Notes: generated by a model not told the origin, from the sequence alone. Positions 1-10,868 are shown, numbered from the stretch's first letter. The stretch is 64,000 nucleotides of DNA from Erinaceus europaeus (GCF_950295315.1 NC_080172.1:118579724-118643723), one strand, 5' to 3'. Numbers and translations: made by a program.

Positions 1-152
1 GGAGAGAAAGACAGACACCTGCAGACCTGCTTCACCGCCTGGGAAGCGACTCCCCTGCAGGTGGGGAGCCAGGGGCTCGAACCGGGATCCTTACACCAGT
101 CCTTGCATTTGACACCACCTGTGCTTAACCCGCTGCACTACCACCCGACTCC
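1..152 (-). repeat. ERI-1 type SINE, cut by window edge
   Basis: Minus-strand body ending at GGGAGTCGGGTGGTAGTGCAG. It carries the family hallmarks CACCTGCAGGGGAGTCGCTTC and CAGGTGTCTGTCTTTCTCTCC. Confidence 0.85.
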
Positions 153-234
153 CTTTCCTTCCTTCCTTCCTTCCTTCCTTCCTTCCTTCCTTCCTTCCTT
201 TCTTTTTTTCTTTCTTTCTCTCTTCTTTCCTTTC
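153..234. repeat. (CCTT)n simple repeat
   Basis: About 12 CCTT units grading into T- and CT-rich sequence. Confidence 0.9.
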
Positions 235-244
235 TCTGCCCTCC

Positions 245-968
245 TTTATTGGGGGGGATTAATGGTTTATAGTCACAGTAGAATCCAGTGGTTGGTCCAT
301 GTGTAACATTTCCCAGTTTTCCACATCACACTCTAACCCCCACTAGGTCCTCCTCTGCCATCATGTTCCCAGACCTGAACACCCCCCCCCCCCCAGAATC
401 CTTTACTTCGGTGCAGTACACCAACTCCAGTCCAGGTTCTGTTTGGTGTTTTCCCTTCTGTTATTATTTCTCCACTTCTGTCTATGAGTGAGATCATCCC
501 ATATTCATCCTTCTCTTTCTGGCTGATCTCACTTCACATGACTCCTTCAAGCTCCATCCAAGATGAAGTGAAGAAGGTGAACTCACCATTTTTGACAGCT
601 GAGTAGTATTCCATTGTGTGTCTAGACCACAACTTGCTCAGCCACTCATCCGTTGTTGGACACCTGGGTTGCTTCCAGGTTTTGGCTATTACAAATTGTG
701 CTGCCAGGAACATATGTGTACACAGATCTTTTTGGATGGGTGTGTTGGGTTCCTTAGGATCTATCCCCAGGAGAGGAAATGCAGGATCATAGGGTAGGTC
801 CATTTCTTGCCTTCTGAGAGTTCTCCAGAGTGTTCACCACAGAGGTTGGACCAATTTACATTCCCACCAGCAGTGTAGGAGTATTGCTTTGACCCCACAA
901 CCTCTTCAACATTTGCTGCTGTTACCTTTTCTGATATGTGACATTCTCACAGGAGTGAAGATCCCCTA
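245..968 (-). mobile_element. L1 3' end (ORF2 C-terminus and 3' UTR)
   Basis: The minus strand encodes the L1 ORF2p tail (MDLPYDPAF..LLGIDPKEPN, MEYYSAVKNGEFTFF) at 534-803, followed by the 3' UTR with GTTTACTGT-like and CCCCAATAAA-like terminal sequence. 5' truncated. Confidence 0.9.
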
Positions 969-974
969 AATTCT

Positions 975-1258
975 TTTTTTAAAACATTTGTTTATTCTCT
1001 TTTGTTGCCCTTGTTGTTTTATTGTTGTAGTTATTATTGTTATTGATGTCGTCATTGTTGGATAGGACAGAGAGAAATGGAGAGAGGAGGAGAAGACAGA
1101 GGGGGAGAGAAAGACAGACACCAGCAGACCTGCTTCACTGCCTGTGAAGCGACTCCCTTGCAGGTAGGGAGTCAGGGGCTTGAACTGAGATCCTTACACC
1201 GGTCTTTGAGCTTTGTGCCACATGCGCTTAACCCACTGTGCTGCTGCCCAACTCCCGA
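975..1258 (-). repeat. ERI-1 type SINE
   Basis: Full body on the minus strand with the CAACAATGACGACATCAATAACAAT tail region, ending near AAAAGAGAATAAAC. Confidence 0.85.
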
Positions 1259-1393
1259 TCCCCCAAATTCTAACAGACCTGGTGCTCTGGGTAATCTTAG
1301 GGTCTTGCTGGTGGCAGCCTGCATCCCGCATGCTGTTCTCAGCACTGCTGGGATCACAATGAAGGGAGGGGAGGGAGGATGGAGTACACTCAC

Positions 1394-1727
1394 CGGTCTG
1401 TCGCATCCTTGGGGGTTCCTCGGCCTTTCCACCCACAGTAGCAGCCGTAGAACCCATAGCTAGATGCAGCTTCCTTCCCTGTGGCCTTCTTGATCATTTT
1501 ATGGAAGTCCAACAGATTCCCGTGGGCCTGCAGCAGGCCTGGAAACAAGGACCCTGCAATGTACCTTGGCCCTGGCCCTTCTCTGGGTCTCTCTGCTCCC
1601 ACCCCTAGACCCTTCCCACAGGAGCAGAGGCTTGCTGCAATGTGCAGGAAGACGTGGAGGTGGAGGTGAGGATGCTTCTGCTCTTACCAAAGGCCATGAT
1701 CACGGCCAGCAGCAGGACGACCTTCAT
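1394..1727 (-). CDS. PLA2G2A: Secreted group IIA phospholipase A2, 5' part only (coding exons 2 and 3)
   Basis: Secreted phospholipase A2 that would hydrolyse the sn-2 ester of phospholipids outside the cell. Two coding exons are visible. Exon 2 (1,688-1,741, ATG at 1,725-1,727) encodes a hydrophobic signal peptide starting [13 protein letters not shown] and ends at a GTAAGA donor. Exon 3 (1,394-1,538, 145 nt) follows a TTTCCAG acceptor and ends at GTGAGT; phase is kept across the splice. Joined, they give a 20-residue signal ending GLLQAHG, then a mature start [11 protein letters not shown] and the calcium loop [15 protein letters not shown]. Signal and N-terminus are closer to human PLA2G2A than to any other paralogue I recall. 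Gly32 of the loop, a Ca2+ ligand through its carbonyl, is Lys here. The exons with His48/Asp49 and the C-terminus are not between 1 and 1,393 and must lie beyond the left edge, so activity cannot be judged. Confidence 0.9.
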
Positions 1728-1962
1728 GTCAAGAGATCTCGCTGGAAGAAACACACGTCGACCAGCCCAGACTTCTCCTTAGGTGGGGTTGCTTCTCCTC
1801 TGCTCCCTGCTCACCTTGAACAATGCCAGAGGAGAGAGTCTTCAGGCGGGCATGTTCCTCAGTCCCAGAGTGTCTAGGGTGACCACCTCACTACACAGGG
1901 ACGGCACAAAAGCAGACCTACGCACATCTGATGGCTTCCAGATCAACTGAACATGTTTCTAA

Positions 1963-2146
1963 AAGATCTTTCTATTTTATTTGCTGTGACAGGGAGAAAT
2001 TGAGAGGGGAGGGGGGAGACAGAGAGGGAGAGAGAAAGAGAGAGACCTGAAGACCTGATTCACTGATTTTAAAGTGTTCCCCCTAGGTGGGGAGCGGGGC
2101 TCGAACCTGGGTCCTTGTGCATGGTGATGTGTGCTTAACCAGGTGT
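1963..2146 (-). repeat. ERI-2 type SINE
   Basis: Contains CACCTGGTTAAGCACACATC, CGGGGTTCGAGCC-like and TCTCAATTTCTCCCTGTC in minus orientation, the GGCGCACCTGGTT subfamily. Confidence 0.75.
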
Positions 2147-2364
2147 GTTTGTTGTGGAACAGACCACCAGAATCAGACCCTGTCATAAGAGCAGGAGCCA
2201 GAGAGCCAGATGTGCAAAACTGAGAGAGGGTGTTTTCTCCAGAGGGCAGCAGCCTGGATCACTCTGCAGCACAGCCTTTACACAGGATAAAACAGGCAGG
2301 TAACAGAAGCAGGATTTTGCAGGCAGCCAGCTCCAACCTCCTGCCCCTCAGGGGTCTTCTTCTT

Positions 2365-2502
2365 TCTTTTAAAAAATTTCTCTATTTATTGTATAGAGAC
2401 AGCCAGAAATCAAGAGAGAATGGGGAGAGGGAGAGAGAGATAGAGAGACACCTGCAGCCCTACTTCACCACTTGCAAAGCCTTCCCCCTGCAGGTAGCTG
2501 TA
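2365..2502 (-). repeat. ERI-2 type SINE, 3' part
   Basis: TATTGTATAGAGACAGCCAGAAATCAAGAGAG through CCCCCTGCAGGTAG. The promoter half is missing. Confidence 0.7.
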
Positions 2503-2901
2503 GGGTTAATTGTGAAAGCATGGTAGAGCTTAAGAGGAACTCTCCCATCCTGTGATGGAGGTCTGGAAAGACACCCCACTTGTCAGTCTCTCCCTTTCAG
2601 GGATAGAGCTAGGAGGGAACCACTTTCCTGACTCAGTTTCCTCTTGTTGGTCTCCCAAGCTTCACAAAGCCCTGTAACCTCTCACAGTCAACTCATTCCC
2701 CTACTGCAGACCAAACGGCAGCCTGCTTGAAAGTTCACTATAGTTCACCTGCTTTTGATCACACATACTCTATTCTGCCTTTACTAAAAGGCCTTTCTTT
2801 CTATGCCCTTCACCTCCTTCACCCTTGGTCTAAATCCTCTATCTTGTCTCTCTGCCTTCAAGGCCTCTTTCTGTCTGCTTCTCTCTTGGCACTAATCATG
2901 C

Positions 2902-3085
2902 CAGTGTTGGTCTGCTTCGAATTCTGCTTCTAAGACCCCTTCTGTTTTGATCATCATGTTAGGTTCACTTGCATTGCTTAACACTGTGGTCTATTTACAT
3001 AATCATTGTTTTGTTTGAGACCCACACTGGTTTAATCCCCACTGGTTCGTGTTCTTTTTCCACTCCACCCCCTCTCCTAGTCACA
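2902..3085 (+). repeat. ERV LTR fragment
   Basis: Starts TGCCAGTGTTGGTCTGCTTC and continues through CTATTTACATAATCATTG and TTTAATCCCCACTGG, matching the LTR pair at 32.56 and 34.63 kb. It is cut by an ERI SINE on the right. Confidence 0.7.
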
Positions 3086-3172
3086 GCCAGCAGGTAGGGA
3101 CTAGGGGATTGAACCCGGGTCTTTGCACACTATAATGTGTGCGCTCAACCAGGTGCGCCACCTCCCGGCCCC
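3086..3172 (-). repeat. ERI-2 type SINE fragment
   Basis: Minus-strand GGCCGGGAGGTGGCGCACCTGGTTGAGCGCACACATT start followed by GGTTCAATCCC. Confidence 0.7.
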
Positions 3173-3529
3173 TGGGGTCTATTTTTTCTTTGCAGTTACT
3201 GACTTCCCTTCTTTGACTAAGAATGGGGCAGAGGATTAGATGCCTGCCTTTCTTCCTGACTTTCTTGATATCTGGTTCCCCTCTTGACTAACAAATGGGG
3301 GGACTGAGCCCCCTTACTTCTGTTTTTCTTGACATCTGCTTCCCTTTTTGACTGACAGTCGGGAGCTGAGTCCCCCCTCCCTCACTCTCTTTTTTTAACT
3401 TGTTTTTCTCTATGCCTAGCAAATTTCTATGTCAGTTTATTTTTTTATAATTTTTATCTTTGCTAACTTTCTATCACACACCATGTCCTCCTCCCTAAAA
3501 TGACCATTTTCATTTGGTGAAATGTGGAA

Positions 3530-3925
3530 TGTGAACACTTCAGCATCATTACTAGGCCACCAGGTTCCAGAAGCTACCATGATGCCAGCTGGACTTCCCT
3601 GGGCAGATGACCCCACCATGTGTCCTGGAGCTCCGCTTCCCCAGAGCCCTGCCCCATTAGGGACAGAGAGAGGCAGGATGGGAGTATGGATCCACCTGGC
3701 AACGCCCATGTTCAGTGGGGAAGCAATGACAGAAGCCAGACCTTCCACCTTCTGCATCCCACAATGACCCTGGGTCCATGCTCCCAGAGGGATAAAGAAT
3801 AGGAAAGCTATCAGGGGAGGGGAGGGGATACGGAGTTCTGGTGGTGGGAATTGTGTGGAGCCCTCTTGTCCTATGGTTTTTGTCAGTGTTTACTTTTTAT
3901 ATATAAAAATAAAATAATTACTGTA
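3530..3925 (+). repeat. Half-L1/L1-lineage 3' end repeat
   Basis: Runs from GGCCACCAGGTTCCAGAAGC to CCTATGGTTTTTGTCAGTGTTTAC and an A-rich tail. The same segment recurs near 15.8, 27.2, 29.6, 36.3, 49.1 and 62.3 kb, and its end matches the half-L1 at 52.3 kb. Confidence 0.7.
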
Positions 3926-5135
3926 TTTTACCAAATACAAAAGTAAATTCCAAGTGGATCAAGGACTTGGATGTTAGACCACAAACTATCAAATACTTAG
4001 AGGAAAATATTGGCAGAACTCTTTTCCACATAAATTTTAAAGACATTTTCAATGAAACGAATCCAATTACAAAGAAGACTAAGGCAAGTATAAACCTATG
4101 GGACTACATCAAATTAAAAAACTTCTTCACAGCAAAAGAAACCATTACCCAAACCAAGAAACCCCTCACAGAATGGGAGATCTTTACATGCCATACATCA
4201 GATAAGAGTTTAATAACCAACATATATAAAGAGCTTGCCAGACTCAACAACAAGACAACAAATAACCCCATCCAAAAATGGGGGGAGGACATGGACAGAA
4301 TATTCACCACAGAAGAGAACCAAAAGGCCGAGAAACACATGAAAAAGTGCTCTAAGTCTCTGATTTTCAGAGAAATGCAAATAAAGACAACAATGAGATA
4401 TCACTTCACTCCTGTGAGAATGTCATACATCAGAAAAGGTAACAGCAGCAAATTCTGGAGAGGGTGTGGGGTCAAAGGAACCCTCCTGCACTGCTGGTGG
4501 GAATGTCAATGGGTCCAACCTCTGTGGAGAACAGTCTGGAGAACTCTCAGAAGGCTAGAAATGGACCTACCCTATGACCCTGCAATTCCTCTCCTGGGGA
4601 TATATCCTAAGGAACCCAACACATCCATCCAAAAAGATCTGTGTACACATATGTTCTTGGCAGCACAATTTGTAATAGCCAAAACCTGGAAGCAACCGAG
4701 GTGTCCAACAACAGATGAGTGGATGAGCAAGTTGTGGTCTAGATACACAATGGAATACTACTCAGCTGTAAAAAATGGTGACTTCACCATTTTCAGCCGA
4801 TCTTGGATGGACCTTGAAAAAATCATGTTGAGTGAAATAAGTCAGAAACAGAAAGATGAATATGGGATGATCTCACTCTCAGGCAGAAGTTGAAAAACAA
4901 GATCAGAAAAGAAAACACAAGTAGAACCTGAAATGGAATTGGCGTTTTGCACCAAAGTAAAAGACTCTGGGGTGGGTGGGTGGGGAGAATACAGGTCCAT
5001 GAAGGATGATAAATGACATAGTGGGGGTTGTATTGTTATATGGGAAACTGGGAAATGTTATGCATGTACAAACTATTGTATTTACTGTTGAATGTAAAAC
5101 ATTAATTCCCCAATAAAGAAATAAATTAAAAAAAT
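3926..5135 (+). mobile_element. 5'-truncated L1 with 308-codon ORF2 remnant
   Basis: An open frame at 3,967-4,893 encodes the ORF2p C-terminal part (ISPNTKVNSKW-like lead, then YHFTPVRMSYIRKGN, LHCWWECQWVQPLW, MDLPYDPAIPLLGIYPKEPN) and ends at its natural TGA. The 3' UTR follows with GAATGTAAAACATTAATTCCCC, AATAAA and an A-rich tail. There is no reverse transcriptase or endonuclease domain, so it is dead. Confidence 0.92.
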
Positions 5136-5210
5136 TATGAGGCAGGAAGTAATAATAAATAATAATAAAGTAATAATAGTAATAAGGTAATAATAAATAA
5201 TAATAACCAT
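5136..5210. repeat. (AATAAT)n A/T-rich simple repeat
   Basis: TAATAATAAATAATAATAAAG units directly after the L1 tail. Confidence 0.8.
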
Positions 5211-5618
5211 TTTCAGATGCATGTAGACTTGGACACGCAAGACCCTGCCCTCCACCCCACCCCTGACACACCCAGGGGACCCCATGCTTCTTGCTAGAGT
5301 GAGTGTTCCTGGAAAGTCATGACTGGGCCATCCCAACAAAATGTGAGATTCCCACAGTCCCTAGTGCGCCTATAGACACAAGATACTGAGATGAGACCAC
5401 CCCAAGATCCTCAGAGCTGGGCTTTTCAACACACCCCTTCTCGTAGTAGTGCTGATGGGTTTAAGCTGAGTGCAGGGAAAACCCAGGAGGTGTCAGGAAG
5501 GGGGTCCCTCCCCCTTCATCAAAAAGTGAACATTACTTCTCAAAGCACTATCACCTTTTCTCCGCTGTTTTTCCTGAATCTAAAAGGAAGCACTTATTGT
5601 CTCGGAAAACCCTTCTTT

Positions 5619-5893
5619 TTTTAAAAAAAAAATTTTTTTTTTATTTATTTTCCCTTTTGTTGCCCATGCTGTTATTATTTTTTTTGTAGTTGTTACTGAC
5701 ATCGTCCTTGTTGGATAGGACAGAGAGAAATGGAGAGAGGAGGGGAAGATAGACGGGGAGAGAAAGACAGACACCTGCAGACCTGCTTCACCGCCTGGGA
5801 AGCGACTCCCCTGTGGGTGGGGAGCCGGGGGCTCGAACCAGGATCCTTATGCCGGTCCTTGCGCTCAACCCGCTGTACTACCACCTGACTCCC
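5619..5893 (-). repeat. ERI-1 type SINE
   Basis: Full-length minus copy ending GGGAGTCAGGTGGTAGTACAGCGG. Confidence 0.85.
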
Positions 5894-6170
5894 TCAGAAA
5901 ACCCTTCTGCCCGAGACTCCTGGGTCCTCCTCCCCTTCCCTCAGCAGCCTAGGACTTTAGGTCAGCTTTCTTTTCCTGCGTGTATTCTGATGGGAGATCC
6001 AGGTCACTCAGTCTGACTGTGGATTCTGCTCCATCCAACCCGGGCGAAAAGGAGCAGGATCAGCCAGAGAGACACCTGATGCGCCGCTATGGCCACCACA
6101 GCAAAACACGGCTGCAAGACAGACAGACATCAAGAGATATGCGGGCACTTGGGTTAGAAAGCTCAGGTGA

Positions 6171-6296
6171 GTGTCCGGTGGTGGCGCACCTGGCTGGGCG
6201 CACAGGTTAGAAGAGCACAAGTTCCTGCTCTCGAGCTGCAGGGGAGTGGGGCGCTTCACACGTCTCTCTCTCTCGTCCGCCTTCTCTCACACTATC

Positions 6297-6348
<52 letters not shown>
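6171..6348 (+). repeat. ERI-2 type SINE with expanded (CTAT)n tail
   Basis: Starts GTCCGGTGGTGGCGCACCTGG. The CTCTCTATC region near its end has expanded into about 13 CTAT units (6,296-6,346). Confidence 0.75.
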
Positions 6349-6349
<1 letters not shown>

Positions 6350-6792
6350 TTTTAATTTTTATTGTGTTTACTTATTGGATAGAGACAGCCAGAGATTGAG
6401 AGGGGAGGGGGAGAGAGAGAGAGAGAGGGAGAGACAGGAGAGGGAGAGAGAGGGGGAAAGGGGGGAGAAAGAGAGAGAGAGAGGGAGAGAGAGGGGGAAG
6501 GGGGGAGAAAGAGAGAGAGAGGGAGAGGGAGGGAGAGGGAGAAAGAGAGAGAAAAGGGAGAGGGAGAGAGATGAGAGGGAGAGGGAGAGAGAGGCGAGAG
6601 AGAGGAGAGGGAGAGAGAGAGGAGAGGGAGAGAGAGGAGAGGGAGAGAGAGAGGGAGAGAGAGGGGGAAAGGGGGGAGAAAGAGAGAGAGAGAGGGAGAG
6701 AGAGGGAGAGGGAGGGAGAGGGAGAAAGAGAGAGAAAAGGGAGAGGGAGAGAGATGAGAGGGAGGGAGAGAGGAGAGGGAGAGGGAGAGAGA

Positions 6793-6831
<39 letters not shown>

Positions 6832-6965
6832 GAGAGAGAGAGAGACCTGCAGCCCTGCTTCACCACTTGTGAGGTAGGTGGGGACCAGAGGCTGGAACCC
6901 AGGCCCTTGCACACTGCAGTGTGCGTCAGGTGTGCATAAGACAGTTGCACCATCACCCGGTCCCC
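6349..6965 (-). repeat. ERI-2 type SINE with giant GA-rich expansion
   Basis: Minus-strand SINE whose CTCTCTCC segment has expanded to about 440 bp of purine-rich GAGAGGGA / GGGGGAAAGG / GAGAGAGA sequence (6,400-6,843). The normal body (CACCTGCAGCCC-type, GGTGATGGTGCAACTG) resumes at 6,845. The long frames across it are artefacts. Confidence 0.8.
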
Positions 6966-7034
6966 TTCTCTTTCTCCTCCTTCCCTCTCCACTTCTGTCT
7001 TTATCTAAAACAAGTTGAAACAAAGCAAAACAAC

Positions 7035-7158
7035 AGTAGGGGGTAGACAGCATAATGGTTATGCAAACAGACTCATGCCTGAGGCTCTGAAGTCACAGGT
7101 TCAATCCCCCGCACCACCATAAGCCCGAGCTGATCAGTGCTCTGGTTAAAAAAAAAAA
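7035..7158 (+). repeat. Short tRNA-like SINE (GGGTAGACAGCATAATGG type)
   Basis: Contains GGTTATGCAAACAGACTC, GGTTCAATCCC (B box) and CACCACCATAAGCC...GCTCTGG with an A-tail. It is also found at 18.34 and 37.28 kb. Confidence 0.75.
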
Positions 7159-7160
7159 AG

Positions 7161-7415
7161 AAGCAAAGCAAAGCAAAGCAAAGCAAAGCAAAGCAAAGCA
7201 AAGCAAAGCAAAGCAAAGCAAAGCAAAGCAAAGCAAAGCAAAGCAAAGCAAAGCAAAGCAAAGCAAAGCAAAGCAAAGCAAAGCAAAGCAAAGCAAAGCA
7301 AAGCAAAGCAAAGCAAAGCAAAGCAAAGCAAAGCAAAGCAAAGCAAAGCAAAGCAAAGCAAAGCAAAGCAAAGCAAAGCAAAGCAAAGCAAAGCAAAGCA
7401 AAGCAAAGCAAAGCA
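7161..7415. repeat. (AAGCA)51 pentanucleotide satellite
   Basis: 255 bp of uninterrupted AAGCA, seeded at the A-tail of the preceding SINE. It yields open but meaningless frames on both strands. Confidence 0.98.
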
Positions 7416-7507
7416 CCCCACATGCTCTGGACTCGGCTTTGAGGAGCAAGGCACAGGACCAGCCTTTGGCGGCCTTCGCCCCAGGCTCTGGTCTGCACCC
7501 CGACTCT

Positions 7508-7805
7508 TTTTTTTATTTTTATTTTATCTTCCCTTTTGTTGCCCTTGTTGTCTTTTTTTAAATTGTTGTTGTAGTTATTATTGTTGTTGTTATTGATGTT
7601 GTTGTTGGATAGGACAGAGAGAAATGGAGAGAGGAGGGGAAGACAGAGAGGGGAAGAGAAAGACAGACACCTGCAGACCTGCTTCACCGCCTGGGAAGTG
7701 ACTCCCCTGCAGGTGGGGAGCCGGGGGCTGGAACCAGCATCCTTATGCCAGTCCTTGCGCTTTGCGCCACGTGCGCTTAACCTACTGCACTACGGCCCAA
7801 CTCCC
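7508..7805 (-). repeat. ERI-1 type SINE
   Basis: Full minus copy with GTTGCCCTTGTTG tail complement and GGGAGTTGGGCCGTAGTGCAG start. Confidence 0.85.
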
Positions 7806-7897
7806 GCACCCGGACTCTTAATCTCTCAGCAGTGCGTGTGTTGTCAGAGATGACTCCCAAAGCAAGGACCTGTGGGAAGTGTAGTTTCCCTGTGCCA

Positions 7898-8170
7898 TAT
7901 ATATATATATATATATTTTCCCCTTTTGTTGCCCTTGTTTTTTATATTGTTGTAGTTGTTGATGTTGTCATTGTTGGCTAGGACAGAGAGAAATGGAGAG
8001 AGGAGGGGAAGACAGAGAGGGGGAGAGAAAGACAGACACCTGCAGACCTGCTTCACCGCCTGTGAAGTGACTCCCCTGCAGGTGGGGAACCGGGGGCTCG
8101 AACCGGGTTCCCTACCCAGGTCCTTGCACTCTGAGCATGTGCGCTTAACGTGCTGCACTACCGCCTGACT
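7898..8170 (-). repeat. ERI-1 type SINE with (TA)n tail
   Basis: Minus copy; the tail end is a short (TA)n tract (7,898-7,914). Confidence 0.85.
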
Positions 8171-8484
8171 GCCTTCCCTGTTCTTTAATGCCTTAGTTCC
8201 TCCTGTGTGTCTTGGTTGGGCAGTCAGTTCCAGTTGGTGACAGACCCCAGCAGCTTGGTTGGATGGTTCTGGGTGTCAGGGAAGCAGACAGTACTGAGCC
8301 CTTCTTCTTCTAGTGTTTGCCCTTCTTCCGTAGCCAGTCAACTGAGCCCTAATGGAAGGTTGAAGGGGATTTTAGCCAGGCAGAAAGATTCACTCTAGTC
8401 CAAAGTAACTGTCACTACCAGGTCACAAAATATTTCTGGACTCAATAGACTTATTGAATATGCTAATTGTTTTTTATAAGAATC

Positions 8485-8655
8485 TTTAAAAATATTTTTG
8501 TTTTTATTTATTTATTCTTGGATAGATAGAGATAGAAATTGGGACGGGGAGGAAGAGAGACACCTGCAACCCTGCTTCACCTCTCATGAAACTCTCCCCC
8601 TGCAGGTGGGGACTGGGGCCTTGAACCTGCGTCCTTATGCTTAACCAGGTCCCAA
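8485..8655 (-). repeat. ERI-2 type SINE
   Basis: Minus copy from TTATTTATTTATTCTTGGATAG to CTTGAACCTGCGTCC. Confidence 0.7.
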
Positions 8656-8781
8656 TGTGCTAATTCTTTAAAGTGAGGACTGTAGTGGCCCAGAAAAATT
8701 TAAAAGAAAGTTCTGTGTTTCTTCCTTTCGTCAAAAATAAATGCCATTTTTCTTTTTTATTAAACATTAAAAATATTTTAT

Positions 8782-9075
8782 GGGGGTTGGGCGGTAGTGC
8801 AGCGGGCTGAGTGCACATGGCACAAAGCACAAGGACTGGCGTAAGGGTCCCGGTTCAAGCCCCTGGCTCCCCACCTGTGGGGGGGGGTCACTTTGTAAGC
8901 GGTGAGGCAGGTTTCTCTCTCTCCCCCTCTCTCCGTTTCTCTCTGTCCTATCCAACAACGACAACAGCAATGACAACAATAACAATGACAACCACAAGGG
9001 CAACAAAATGGGAAAAATGGCCTCCAGGAGCAGTGAATTTGTAGTGCAGGCACTGAGCCCCAGCAATTACCCTGG
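8782..9075 (+). repeat. ERI-1 type SINE with extra 3' segment
   Basis: Plus copy starting GGGGTTGGGCGGTAGTGCAG. After the usual CAACAAAATGGGAA it continues with GCAGGCACTGAGCCCCAGCAATTACCCTGGAGGC-like sequence, an extension also seen at 10.9, 28.0, 35.0 and 43.6 kb. Confidence 0.8.
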
Positions 9076-9079
9076 AGGC

Positions 9080-9243
9080 AGGAAAAATATTTTATTGATT
9101 TTATTTTGAGAGAGAGAGAGAGAGAGAGGTACCAGAGCACTGCTGGGCTCTGGCTTGTGATGGTGCTGGGGGTTGAACCTGGGGTCACAGAGCCTCAGGC
9201 ATGGAAGTATTTTGCAGACCCACCGTGCTGTCTCCCCAGCCCA
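9080..9243 (-). repeat. Short tRNA-like SINE (GGGTAGACAGCATAATGG type)
   Basis: Minus copy with CCAGAGCACTGCTGGGCTCTGG and GGTTGAACCTGG, ending GCTGGGGAGACAGCACGGTGG. Confidence 0.7.
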
Positions 9244-9284
9244 AGACCATTTTTCTTTGCTATCTTCCTTCTGATCTAAAGAAA

Positions 9285-9740
9285 AGTATTATTTTATTTT
9301 ATTGATAGGACAGAGAGATGTTGAGAAGGAAGGTGGAGATAGAGGAGAGAGAGAGAGACAGAGAGACAGAGAGGCCCGCAGCCCTGCTTCACAGCTTGTG
9401 AAACTTCCCGCCCCCAAGGCAGGAACCAGGTTTTCTTTTTTTAACTTTATTTATTTGTTACTGGGTAGAGACAGAGAGAAATTGAGAGAGAAGGGGGAGA
9501 TAGAGAGGAAGAGAGACAGAAAGACACCTGCAGACCTGCTTCACCACCTGTGAAGCGACTCCCCTGCAGGTGGGGAGCTGGGGGCTTGAACCAGGATCCT
9601 GACCGGTCCTTGCGCTTTGCACCGTGTGCGCTTAACCCGCTGCGCCACCGCCCGACTCCCTGGGGACCAGGCTTTAAACCCAGGTCATTGTGCAGGCAAC
9701 ATTCGTTTCTCTGGGTGTAGCCTCCCCAACTCCCAGCCCA
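9285..9740 (-). repeat. ERI-2 SINE split by an ERI-1 SINE
   Basis: The outer ERI-2 copy (9,285-9,430 and 9,661-9,740) is interrupted by a minus ERI-1 at about 9,436-9,660. GGAACCAGG before and GGGACCAGG after look like the target duplication. Confidence 0.75.
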
Positions 9741-9777
9741 CAGGAAAATGATTTTTATTTCCTAAAAACTGCTGTTT

Positions 9778-9935
9778 GGTGATCCGGAAGGTGGAGCAGT
9801 GATAAAGGCTTTGGACTCTCAAGCATGAGGTTCTGAGTTCGAACCCTGGCCGCACATGTGCCAGAGTGATGATGTCTGGTTCTTTCTCTCTCCTTCTATC
9901 TTTCTCATAAATAAATAAATAAAATCTTTAAAAAA
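9778..9935 (+). repeat. tRNA-derived SINE (GGTCCGGGAGGTGGCGCAGTGGATAA type)
   Basis: TGATCCGGAAGGTGGAGCAGTGATAAAGGC, GGACTCTCAAGCATGAGGTTC, GAGTTCGAACCC, then CTTTCTCATAAATAAATAAATAAAATC. Confidence 0.8.
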
Positions 9936-9959
9936 ACCCCCAACAAACTGCTGTTTGAC

Positions 9960-10720
9960 ACCCCCCCCCCAACTCTCTGAAGTCCCAGAGTCCTGGAGGA
10001 CTTTTCCTCAGGGTCCCAACACCTATCTTCTACCTCCTTTTGTGAGATCTTGCTTTAGATGGCATTAAGAAATCTGGATCTCCTGTAGGGCCTGCTAGGG
10101 TACAGTACCTCATGGCCGCACCAGCAAGTCTAAGAGTCTGAGTGAGCGAGACATCACATCACGTGTCGGGCCTGGTGGAGGGATGGGGTGGTATTTCAAG
10201 CCCCACCTTCAAGTCTTTCCTCATGGCCCAACCCCTCGCAGACAGAAAGAACAACCTCTTTGGACAAACAGCCTTGTGAAAAGACAGCCTTCCAAGCTTG
10301 GAAAATGATTTTGTGAGGAGACTTATCCTCCCCAGCTCCAGCTAGATGGATGACAGACAGACAGACCGGCAGACAGCCTGAACCCCTCCTGCCACTGGCC
10401 CACTGAGCATCTTTTACAAGCCCAGAGCGAAGTAGTATACATTAATAAAATAAAATGAACTGTAATTATTTGCACCAGCTTCCTTTAAGACATCACAAAT
10501 CCCAAACTTCACCCCCGCTCCTCCTGCTGTTTGCAAAGCTCCTGATGGCTTTTAACCTTTCATGACCTCTGCCTCTCTCTTAGTGCCTGTATGCTGGATT
10601 GAAAATCATTTGTCAGCCTTTCTTGACTCTGGAACAGCGACCCCAGAGCACGGAGCAGCCTGGCTTATCAGGAAGGTGGCCCACCCATGTCTGCAACCCA
10701 CAGCTTTTTCTGTGAAGACC
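9960..10720. other. Non-repetitive intronic or intergenic stretch
   Basis: No exon, RNA gene or repeat recognised. It would be inside intron 1 of gene A if the 12.3 kb exon belongs to it. Confidence 0.5.
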
Positions 10721-10734
10721 CTCTTGGGCCGGGG

Positions 10735-10868
10735 AGAGAGCATGATGGGTGGGCTATGCAGGCAAAGTTCTTACCTGAGGCTCTGAGGCACCAGCTTCAC
10801 CTAAAACCAGAGCTGAGCTGAGCTCTGGTAAAAACAAAAGCAAGAACAAACAACAACAACAAAACCCT
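10735..10868 (+). repeat. Short tRNA-like SINE
   Basis: GGAGAGAGCATGATGGGTGGGCTATGC...GCTGAGCTGAGCTCTGGT followed by an A/C-rich tail. Confidence 0.6.

Noticed and set aside
3967..4893. 308-codon frame as a host gene
   Set aside because: It is the L1 ORF2p C-terminus with L1 3' UTR and A-tail.
6171..7053. 233-codon frames on both strands across the GA-rich tract
   Set aside because: Low-complexity Arg/Glu/Gly or Ser/Leu/Pro output from a simple repeat inside a SINE; no gene signals.
7073..7687. 204-codon frame rich in CFALL repeats
   Set aside because: It is the translation of the (AAGCA)n array with SINE ends.
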